Shown here piece after piece: positions 15,554 to 23,024 of a DNA stretch of 64,000 nucleotides (position 1 is the stretch's first letter; every line of letters begins with the position of its first letter). The notes below the pieces were generated by a model, which was given only the letters and a program-made list of their open reading frames with translations, was not told the DNA's origin and ran no database searches. Where the stretch lies: positions 1 to 64,000 of the forward strand of contig NZ_JARLTC010000007.1 of assembly GCF_029382225.1 (NCBI RefSeq), in the 5' to 3' direction. The DNA comes from Spongiactinospora sp. TRM90649 (GTDB lineage Bacteria > Actinomycetota > Actinomycetes > Streptosporangiales > Streptosporangiaceae). Made by a program: the position numbers and the translations under genes.

Positions 15554-17320
15554 TCACGGGCCGGTCAGTTGCCCGGCCAGGAGCCTGGCGTAGGCCCCGT
15601 CACGGGACACCAGATCGGCATGAGCGCCGGACTCCACGACACGGCCGTCGCCCAGGACGACGATGAGGTCGGCCGTGCGGATGGTGGACAGCCGATGGGC
15701 GATGATCAGGGTCGTCCGGTCGTGGCGGGCGGCGGTCATGGCGGCAGCGACCTCCTGCTCGCTTTCCACGTCGAGGTTGGAGACGGCCTCGTCCATGATG
15801 AGGATGGGCGCGTCCTTGAGCAGGGCGCGGGCGATGGCGATGCGCTGCCGCTGGCCGCCCGACAACCGAGCGCCCAGTTCGCCGGGAACGGTGTCGTAAC
15901 CGTCGGGAAGTCCGCGGATGAACTCGTGGGCGTACGCGGCGCGGGCGGCGGCCTCGACGTCCGCGTCGGTGGCGTCGGGACGGCCGAGCCGGATGTTGTC
16001 ACGCAGGGAGATGTTGAACAGGTAGACGTCCTGCGGGACGAGCGTGATCAGGCGGCGCAGTTCTTCCTGGGGGAAGTCGCGGACGTCGTGGCCGCCGACG
16101 CTGATCGAGCCCGAGGTGACGTCCCACAGGCGCATGAGCAGGTTGGCGCAGGTGGACTTGCCCGCACCGGAGTGGCCGACCAGGGCGGCGGTCTGGGCGG
16201 GGGCGACGGTGAAGCCGACGCCGCTGATCGCCTCGGGCAGATCGGGGGCGTACCGGAACCGGACGTCCTGGAAACGGACTCGCGGTTCGATGGGGCCGGG
16301 AGGGGCGGTGGTGACCCGGTCGGTGACCGGGGCGGGAGTGATGAGCACGGTCATGATCCGGTCGCCGGCGGCGACGACCAGGTTGAGATCGCGAGCGACG
16401 TCGGTGACCGCGGTGACAGGGGCGAAGGTCGTCGCGGCCAGCACGACGGCGACGGGGAAGAGTTCCGGTCTCAGGGCACCAGCCGACACCAGGAGGGCGG
16501 CCGTCACCAACACGGCCAGCAGTCCCAGCGTGGTGGCCGCGTTGGTGACGGCGTGCTCGATCCCGGAGCGACGTCCGTGCGCGAGCCGGGCCCGCAGCAG
16601 TCGGCCGTCCTGGTCGAGCACTCGGTCGAGCTGGCGGTCACCGGCCCCTGAGGTGAGCAGTTCACGCAGTCCCTGCAGGGTGTCGACGACTTCGGCGTTG
16701 AGCTCTCCCAGCTCGGCCCGCAGCGCCGCGCCCTGGGCCGCCGCCCGCCGGCGCAGCCACGCGGGTAGCAGGGCGAGCAGGATCAGGGCGGGTGCCAGGG
16801 CGAGAGCCAGCGCCGGATGGAACACCGCCAGGGCGGTGAGCGCGGCGGCCGGGACGGTCGCCGCGCTGACGAGCGGGCTGAGCGTGTGCGCGAACCAGAG
16901 CTCCAGTTGTTCGACGTCGGAGACGGCCGCGGCCCCAAGGTCGCCGGAGCGGCGTTGCAGCAGGTAACCGGGGGCGAGCCGGTCGAAGGCGGCGTAGACG
17001 CGATTGCGCACGTCGGCCAGCACGCGGAAGGCCGCGACATGCGCGAGGTAGGACTCCAGCCACGGGGTGAACGCCAGCAGCGGCAGCAGCAGGCCGAGCA
17101 CCACCAGGCCGCCGCGCAGTTCCCCGGCGGCGCCACCGGTGATCGCACGGCTGACCACCCAGGCCCCGACGCCCGCCGAGGCCAGGACGACCAGGTGATG
17201 GGCGATGCCGCTGACGATCGCGCCCAGCAGCAGCGGCCGGTGCGGACCGAGCAGGGCCAGCAACGGCCGGAAGCGGGCGCCGGGAAGACGACGTGCGGAG
17301 GTGGCGGTCAGGGCGGTCAT
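15554..17320 (-). CDS. Exporter-fold ABC transporter subunit B (half of heterodimer)
   Basis: 588-residue protein with an N-terminal six-helix type-I exporter (CydC-like) membrane domain and a C-terminal ATPase. Walker A GHSGAGKST, signature LSGGQRQ, Walker B ILIMDEAVSNLD and H-loop AHRLS are present. Its start overlaps the stop of the partner subunit (ATGA). The pair belongs to the operon of importer 3 under the Nur-like boxes. It may export the peptide, or act as an exporter-fold importer, as do YbtPQ for yersiniabactin and IrtAB for mycobactin. CydDC-type thiol export is another reading. Confidence 0.87.
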   Translation of the reverse strand: MTALTATSARRLPGARFRPLLALLGPHRPLLLGAIVSGIAHHLVVLASAGVGAWVVSRAITGGAAGELRGGLVVLGLLLPLLAFTPWLESYLAHVAAFRVLADVRNRVYAAFDRLAPGYLLQRRSGDLGAAAVSDVEQLELWFAHTLSPLVSAATVPAAALTALAVFHPALALALAPALILLALLPAWLRRRAAAQGAALRAELGELNAEVVDTLQGLRELLTSGAGDRQLDRVLDQDGRLLRARLAHGRRSGIEHAVTNAATTLGLLAVLVTAALLVSAGALRPELFPVAVVLAATTFAPVTAVTDVARDLNLVVAAGDRIMTVLITPAPVTDRVTTAPPGPIEPRVRFQDVRFRYAPDLPEAISGVGFTVAPAQTAALVGHSGAGKSTCANLLMRLWDVTSGSISVGGHDVRDFPQEELRRLITLVPQDVYLFNISLRDNIRLGRPDATDADVEAAARAAYAHEFIRGLPDGYDTVPGELGARLSGGQRQRIAIARALLKDAPILIMDEAVSNLDVESEQEVAAAMTAARHDRTTLIIAHRLSTIRTADLIVVLGDGRVVESGAHADLVSRDGAYARLLAGQLTGP

Positions 17321-19035
17321 CGGGCGGCTCCGTCCTGGGCGGCGACCAGACGGGCGTAGGCCCCCCGGCCCGCCAGCAGCTCCTCCGGCGGCCCGGCCTC
17401 CTCGATCCGTCCGTCCGCCATGACGATGACGCGGTCGGCGGTACGGACGGTGGACAGCCGATGGGCGATCATGAGGGTGGTCCGGCCGCCCGTGAGAGTG
17501 TCGAGGGCGTGCTGGATCGCGGCCTCGTTGGCGGCGTCGACACTGGAGGTGGCTTCGTCCAGCACGAGCACGGGCGCGTCCTTGAGCAGGGCGCGGGCGA
17601 TCGCGATGCGCTGGCGTTCGCCCCCGGACAGCTTCAGGCCGCGCTCACCGACCATGGTGTCGTAGCCGTCGGGCAGGGCTTCGATGAACTCGTGAGCCCG
17701 CGCGGCGCGCGCGGCGGCCTCAAGCTCGTCGGCCGAGGCTCCGGGCCGGGCGAGGGACAGATTGCGGCGCACGCTGCCGTGAAAGAGGTACGTGTCCTGG
17801 GAGACAACGGCGACCATGGCGCGCAGCCGGTCGAGCGGCAGGTCGCGGACGTCCACCCCGTTGATCCTGATGTGACCCGACTCGGGATCGAAGAAGCGCA
17901 GGAGGACGGAGGCGACCGTGGTCTTGCCCGCTCCCGAGCGGCCGACCAGGGCCACGCGTTCCCCCGGAGCGACGTCGAGAGAGAAGCCGTGCAGCGCGGG
18001 ACGGTCGCGGTCTCGGTAGGTCAAATGCACGTTCTCGAACGTCACGGACGGCGGGCCGGTCACCCCGGCGGACGCGGTGCCCTGTTCCTGGGCGGGTGCG
18101 TCGAGCAGCTTGAAGACGGCCTTCAGCGACGGCACCGCGTTGTAACTGGAGTGGTAGGCGGCCTCCAGGTCCTTCAGCGGCCGGAAACTCTCGGCGGTCA
18201 GCAGCAGGATGATCAGTAGCTCGGTTACGGTGAGTTCGCCGGCGGCCAGCCGCAGCGCGCCCACGCCGAGCGCGACCGCCGTGCCGAGGCCGACCACGAA
18301 GGCCACACCGCCGACGTACAGGATGACGACGGCCATCAACCGGATGGAGTCACGGCAGAACGCCTGGGCCAGGCGAGCCAGCTCGGCCCCGCGCCGCCCG
18401 CTGGCGTTGAACGACTTGAGCGTGGCCATGCCCTGCAGCGCGTCGAGGTTCTCCGCGTACATGCCCTTGTACCCGCGAAACCAGGCCGCGTTCCGGTCGG
18501 CCAGCACGCGATCGGACAGCAGCGGCAGGATCGGCAGCAGTAGGGAGCAGGCCAGCACGACCCCGCCGACCAGCGGATCCAAGGTGAACAGATACGCGGT
18601 GACCGCGACGGCCCCCAGCACGGCGGCGATCGCCTGCGGCAGGAACCTGCCGACGTAGGCGTCCACGGTCTCGATGCCGTCCACCAGAGTCGTCTGCGCC
18701 GAACCGGTCCGCCCGCGCTGGGCGTGCGCGGGTCCGAGCCGAAGCAGGTGAGAGGTCACCCGCCGGCGCAGCTCCGCCTTGACGGCGCCGGAGACCCGTA
18801 GCGAGGCGACCTCCCGGACGGCCAGCGCGGCACTGCGCACCAATTGCAGGGCGACGACTCCGGCGACCGGCCACACGATCGACTCCGGCCCCTCGCCGGC
18901 GAAGACGCGCGACAGGGCGTGCGCGACCAGTACCCCCTGGCCGACATACGTGCCGGTGATGGAAAGCAGCAGGGCCACGAGCGCGGCCAGGCGCAGCCGG
19001 ATCGACGGCGATGTCGCCAGCAGTCGGAAGATCAC
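17317..19035 (-). CDS. Exporter-fold ABC transporter subunit A (half of heterodimer)
   Basis: 572-residue membrane-ATPase half-transporter. Walker A GRSGAGKTT, signature LSGGERQ, Walker B VLVLDEATSSVD, AHRLS all intact. The GTG start at 19035 overlaps the stop of the importer 3 ATPase, and its own stop overlaps the start of its partner at 17320. Both halves keep full catalytic motifs, so both ATP sites may be active. No SID-like extra domain (as in IrtA) was seen at the N-terminus. Confidence 0.87.
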   Translation of the reverse strand: MIFRLLATSPSIRLRLAALVALLLSITGTYVGQGVLVAHALSRVFAGEGPESIVWPVAGVVALQLVRSAALAVREVASLRVSGAVKAELRRRVTSHLLRLGPAHAQRGRTGSAQTTLVDGIETVDAYVGRFLPQAIAAVLGAVAVTAYLFTLDPLVGGVVLACSLLLPILPLLSDRVLADRNAAWFRGYKGMYAENLDALQGMATLKSFNASGRRGAELARLAQAFCRDSIRLMAVVILYVGGVAFVVGLGTAVALGVGALRLAAGELTVTELLIILLLTAESFRPLKDLEAAYHSSYNAVPSLKAVFKLLDAPAQEQGTASAGVTGPPSVTFENVHLTYRDRDRPALHGFSLDVAPGERVALVGRSGAGKTTVASVLLRFFDPESGHIRINGVDVRDLPLDRLRAMVAVVSQDTYLFHGSVRRNLSLARPGASADELEAAARAARAHEFIEALPDGYDTMVGERGLKLSGGERQRIAIARALLKDAPVLVLDEATSSVDAANEAAIQHALDTLTGGRTTLMIAHRLSTVRTADRVIVMADGRIEEAGPPEELLAGRGAYARLVAAQDGAAR

Positions 19036-19787
19036 CGCTCCTCCTTGAGCCGTTCGAAGACGAGCTGGGTGCGGCGCACCGCGCGCACGCCGTACACCTG
19101 GGAGATCACTTCGGGGACGAGCACCCGGTCGGGCGGGCCGCCGACGAGGATGCGGCCCGCCTCCATGACGTAGAGGCGGTCGCAGAAGGCGGCGGCCTGG
19201 TTGAGGTCGTGCAGTGCGGCCAGGGTGGCGATGCCCAGCTCGCGCACCAGGTGCAGCAGTTCGAGCTGGTGGCGGATGTCCAGGTGGGAGGTGGGTTCGT
19301 CGAGCAGGAGCAGGCGGGTCCGCTGGGCGAGCGCGCGGGCGATGAGCGCCCGCTGCTTCTCACCGCCGGACAGGGTGGCGTAGACGCGTTCCTCGGCACC
19401 GGTCAGGCCGACCCGCTCCAGCGCCCCTGCGCACAGTTCCTCATCTGTGGCGTCGATGCCGTCCAGCGCGCTCTTGTACGGCGAGCGCCCCATGAGCACG
19501 ACCTCCCATACCGTGAAGTCCAGCTCGGCGGGAGCCTCCTGCGCGACCACGGCGGTACGTCTGGCCGACTCGCGCCAGGACAGGCGGTGCACGTCGTCGC
19601 CGTCCACGGCGATCAGCCCGGCCGAGGGCCGCAGCGCCCGGTATACGGCCCGCAACAGCGTCGACTTGCCGCAGCCGTTCGGGCCGACCAACCCCACGAA
19701 CTCGCCATCGTCCACCGCGAGGTCCGCCCGGTTCACGATCGGACGGCCGTTCACCTCGACGGAGACGCCCCCCAGGTCGAGTCTCAT
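19032..19787 (-). CDS. Metallophore-type ABC ATPase (importer 3)
   Basis: 251-residue FepC/BtuD-type ATPase. Walker A GPNGCGKST, signature LSGGEKQ, Walker B LLLLDEPTSHLD and ALHDLNQAA. The start at ATG 19787 overlaps the permease stop (ATGA); the upstream frame extension lies within the permease gene. It differs from ATPases 1 and 2 in the post-Q-loop segment (TVWEVVLMGRSPYK), so importer 3 is the more divergent paralogue. Confidence 0.9.
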   Translation of the reverse strand: MRLDLGGVSVEVNGRPIVNRADLAVDDGEFVGLVGPNGCGKSTLLRAVYRALRPSAGLIAVDGDDVHRLSWRESARRTAVVAQEAPAELDFTVWEVVLMGRSPYKSALDGIDATDEELCAGALERVGLTGAEERVYATLSGGEKQRALIARALAQRTRLLLLDEPTSHLDIRHQLELLHLVRELGIATLAALHDLNQAAAFCDRLYVMEAGRILVGGPPDRVLVPEVISQVYGVRAVRRTQLVFERLKEER

Positions 19788-20911
19788 CCCACCGTCACCG
19801 CCCGATCGGGGGAACGGCGGCGCAGCAACCACAGGAAGAACGGCACCCCGACCACCGCGGTCACGATGCTGAGCGCCAGCTCCTGCGGGGCGTTCACCGT
19901 CCGGGCGGCGACATCGACCAGTTGCAGGAACGCCGCGCCCAGCAGCGCCGTCACCGGCAGCACCCGCCGGTGGTCGGCACCGACCAGCAGCCGGGCGGCG
20001 TGCGGGACGATCAGACCGACGAACGCGATCGCCCCGCTGGTGGCCACCAGCACCCCCACGAGTAGCGACGTCAGTACGAACAGGGACAGCCGGAAACGGT
20101 GCACGTGCACACCGAGCGAGATCGCAGTCTCCTCACCGGCGGCGAGCGCGTTGAGCGGCCGATGCTGGAGCAGCAGGTAGACCAGCCCGGCGGCCAGGAC
20201 GGCCGCGGGCAGCGGCAACATCTCCCAGCGGGCACCGCCGAGGCTGCCCATCAGCCAGAACAGCACCTGCTGGGCGGCCCGCCCGCTCTGCGCCTGCTGC
20301 AACACGAAGCTGTAGACCGCCTGGAACAGGTACGCCAACGCCACCCCGGCCAGCACCAGCCGCGCGGGAGTGATCCGGCCCGACCGCTGCGCGAGCGCGT
20401 AGACCAGGGCCAGCGCGATCAGCGATCCGGCGAAGGCCGCGGCCGACAGCGAAAGCCCGCCCAGCGCCGACGCGCCCAGCACCAGCACGAGGACCGCGCC
20501 CAGCGATGCGCCGGAGGAGACTCCGAGCAGGAACGGATCGGCCAGGGGATTGCGCACCAGTGCCTGCAGCACCGCCCCGACCAACGCCAGCCCGGCCCCC
20601 ACCAGCAGCGCCAGCAACGCCCGGGGCAGCCGGAAGTCCCACACGATCTGCTCCTGGACCGGCGTCCAGGTCTGGACGACCGCGCCCGGCAACAGCCGGT
20701 CGGCGACGATGCCCCACGCCTGCGGCAGGGCCACGTACACCGCCCCGACGCTTACCGCGAGCCAAGTCGAAACCACCATGGCGGCGGCGAGCGCGACGAC
20801 GAGTGACAGGAACCGGCCGCCGCCGCTGCGGGTCCTGCCACGGCCCGGCCGCTTGGCCACCGTTGCCCGATGCGGCTGCTCACGCGGCACCGGATCGCGA
20901 TGGGTGGTCAC
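19784..20911 (-). CDS. FecCD-family ABC permease (importer 3)
   Basis: 375-residue FecCD/BtuC permease. Motifs LPRALLALLVGAGLA, QALVRNPLADPFLLGVSSGA and GLIVPHAARLLVGADHRRVLP. An extra basic N-terminal tail of about 30 residues precedes the first helix. Start overlaps the binding protein stop; its stop overlaps the ATPase start. Five genes from 21918 to 15554 are joined by 4-base overlaps, so they almost certainly form one transcript. Confidence 0.9.
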   Translation of the reverse strand: MTTHRDPVPREQPHRATVAKRPGRGRTRSGGGRFLSLVVALAAAMVVSTWLAVSVGAVYVALPQAWGIVADRLLPGAVVQTWTPVQEQIVWDFRLPRALLALLVGAGLALVGAVLQALVRNPLADPFLLGVSSGASLGAVLVLVLGASALGGLSLSAAAFAGSLIALALVYALAQRSGRITPARLVLAGVALAYLFQAVYSFVLQQAQSGRAAQQVLFWLMGSLGGARWEMLPLPAAVLAAGLVYLLLQHRPLNALAAGEETAISLGVHVHRFRLSLFVLTSLLVGVLVATSGAIAFVGLIVPHAARLLVGADHRRVLPVTALLGAAFLQLVDVAARTVNAPQELALSIVTAVVGVPFFLWLLRRRSPDRAVTVG

Positions 20912-21918
20912 CGGGCGAACGCGCCGGGATGCAGAAAGCGGGCGATATCTGTGATGGCCAGGATGTTCCGGTAGCCGGGATGCTGGGCCGCTGCGGGAAC
21001 CGCGAGAAAGCGCTTCTTCCCGGCCGCCGGGCTGTCCTTGGCGATGGCGAAGATGTCGGCGGCCTTGGCCGGGGCGCCGGGCAGCTTCTCACCCTGCAGT
21101 TCGGCGTACTCACTGACCAGGAGGGCATCGGGGCGCGCGGCGGCGATCTTCTCGGCGCTGACCTCGGTGTAGTCGGCTCTGACGTCGGCCAGGACGTTCA
21201 CGCCCCCGGCCAGTGTGATCATCTGGTTCGTCAGCCCGGCACCGCCGTATGCGTTGACCGGCCCCTTGCCGCCGTCGGTGGCCAGCACCTTGACCGCAGG
21301 CTCGTCGCGCACGCGCTCACGGACGTCCGCGAGCTGCTCGCGCAGGTCATCGATCAACTTGCCGGCCCGGTCGGGGACACCGAAGATCGCGCCCAGGTTG
21401 CGCAGGTCGGTGAAGGTGTCCTCGATGGTGAACGTGAGTGTCTCCTCTGGAGTGCACCAGCCGCCCATGATGTAGACGGGCGTACCCGCGGCGTCGAGCT
21501 CCTCTACAGAGGCATGGCCCCCACCGGCGTCGAAGCTGTTCATCGTGTTGTCCAGCACGAAGTCGGCGGACTGCGCGAGCATGACCTCTTTCTGCGGCAG
21601 CATGATCGAGTCGGAGATCTCCGGGATCGTGTCGTACGGCTCCCGCTGGCCTGGCAGGAACGCGCTCTCGGCGAAGTTGGTGCGCCCTGCGACGTGATCG
21701 CCCAGCCCGAGAGCGAGCAGGGTCTCCAACGCGGGCTGGTACCCCGTCACGACCTTGGCGGGCGGCGCGTCGAACGTGAGCGTTCTCCCGCAGTTGGTGA
21801 CCGAGACGGGGAAACCGGCGCGCGGGGCCACAGTGGGCTCGGCCCGCTGAACGGCGGCCCCGGTCGAACAGGCCGTCGCCATCAGGATGGCCGCCACCGC
21901 TGCGACCCCGTATCGCAT
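20908..21918 (-). CDS. Metallophore-type ABC substrate-binding lipoprotein (importer 3)
   Basis: FepB/BtuF-class lipoprotein. ATG 21918 gives a short signal MRYGVAAVAAILMATAC with lipobox Cys17 and a 336-residue product. Longer in-frame starts exist up to 22026, but that stretch contains the Nur-like boxes, so it is better read as the promoter region. The mature protein has VTNCGRT and the PPAKVVTGYQPALETLLALGLGD segment seen in the other two paralogues. First gene of the five-gene importer 3/exporter operon. Confidence 0.86.
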   Translation of the reverse strand: MRYGVAAVAAILMATACSTGAAVQRAEPTVAPRAGFPVSVTNCGRTLTFDAPPAKVVTGYQPALETLLALGLGDHVAGRTNFAESAFLPGQREPYDTIPEISDSIMLPQKEVMLAQSADFVLDNTMNSFDAGGGHASVEELDAAGTPVYIMGGWCTPEETLTFTIEDTFTDLRNLGAIFGVPDRAGKLIDDLREQLADVRERVRDEPAVKVLATDGGKGPVNAYGGAGLTNQMITLAGGVNVLADVRADYTEVSAEKIAAARPDALLVSEYAELQGEKLPGAPAKAADIFAIAKDSPAAGKKRFLAVPAAAQHPGYRNILAITDIARFLHPGAFAR

Positions 21919-21992
21919 GATCCGGCCTGTACCCGCATGTCCGGCACGCCCGCCCTTGGGACGACGGACGTGAACGCATTCGGTCGATAAAC

Positions 21993-22026
21993 TTGCAAGG
22001 TCATTGCAGTTGCGACTTGATTGCAT
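21993..22026. promoter_or_regulatory. Two abutting Nur-like boxes upstream of importer 3 operon
   Basis: Box 1 (21993-22009) is TTGCAA-GGTCA-TTGCAG and box 2 (22010-22026) is TTGCGA-CTTGA-TTGCAT. Both fit tTGCaa-N5-ttGCAA with at most two changed edge bases, and they sit exactly 17 bp apart. They lie 75 bases before the chosen start of the binding protein. The right half-site of box 1 with the left of box 2 contains the same 11 bases (TGCAGTTGCGA) found at 11526-11536 near the precursor gene. Two boxes suggest cooperative repressor binding and tighter control than at the precursor. Confidence 0.68.
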
Positions 22027-22249
22027 CAGCCACCACGGTAAGCCGCCACCAAATACCGGTCAATGGGTACGCCGTCCGGACTCCCGCCGGACCGGGGTGA
22101 TCCTGATACTCCAAGCACCGGTTCAACAGCGGCCGGGCCATGCTCGTCACGGACCCTTCATCACCACATGGCCAGGCACAGTGCCCTGTTCCGCGCCGCG
22201 ATGTTTCGCCGTGGTGTGCGTGAGGCCGAGCGCAGCGGCTGCGGGCCCG

Positions 22250-23018
22250 CGCACCTGCGCGAACTGGGGCCCGCTGCTCGTAGTCGATCGGGCTCAGATA
22301 GCCGAGAGTGGAGTGCCTCCTTCGGGAGTTCTAGCGGGTGATCCACTTGAAAACCGCCAGGCGGGCCTCGCGCGCCGAGGGCCAGCGTCTGGCGCCTTGC
22401 AACGTCTCGCGTTTGAGGCCGGCGTTGAACGCCTCCGCGGCGGCGTTGTCGGCGCTGGTGCCCACCGCGCCCATGGACAGGCGCACACCGAGCCCGGCGC
22501 ACACCGTGGCGAACTCGGCCGAGGTGTACTGGAGCCCGCCGGCCGCCGTGAGCCCAGGTCCAGCACGGTCGCCAGGTAGAGAAACCGGCCCTCACCGATG
22601 GGCGGGTAGGTGATGTCGCCCAGATGGCGGCGGTTCGGGCCCGTGCGGTGAAGTCCCTGTTGATCAGGTCGGGCACCTTCTGGTGGGACGGCTCGGGCAC
22701 CGTGGTGCGGACCTTCTTGCGCAGGTGCAGCCCGACGGTCCCGAAACGGCGCATCACCCGCGCGACGCGCTTGTGGTTGACCGCGTGGCCCCGGACGCGC
22801 AGTTCGGCGGTGACGCGAGGATTGCCGTAGGTACCATCGAACTCCGCATGGATCCGCCTGATCTCGGCGCAGAGGGCGACATCGGCCGTGGTCCGCTCCG
22901 CCCGGGCCGGTGCGGCCTTACGCCCACCGGTAGAAGCCCGAACGGGACACCTTCAAGATCCGGCACAGCCGCTTGAGCGCGGCGCCGCAGCGGAACGACG
23001 AGCGCGCATGTACATACC
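22250..23018 (-). pseudogene. IS3-family transposase OrfB remnant
   Basis: Read on the minus strand and switching frames, the stretch encodes pieces of an IS3-family DDE transposase. These are LCRILKVSRSGFYRW near 22970, VMRRFGTVGLHLRKKVRTT near 22740, NRDFTARA near 22640, then the C-terminal NAGLKRETLQGARRW and AVFKWITR near 22350, and YLSPIDYE near 22280. Stops and frameshifts interrupt it and the N-terminus (plus OrfA) is missing, so it is dead. No terminal inverted repeats were identified. It marks the edge between the metallophore locus and the conflict-gene region. The stretch 22027-22249 shows no gene. Confidence 0.8.
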
Positions 23019-23024
23019 CTCCCA

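Noticed and set aside
98..22026. Plain iron-siderophore cluster
   Set aside because: FecCD importers and FhuF allow iron, but no NRPS or NIS synthetase is present, no iron box was seen, and the control elements found relate to cobalamin and nickel. Kept only as an alternative.
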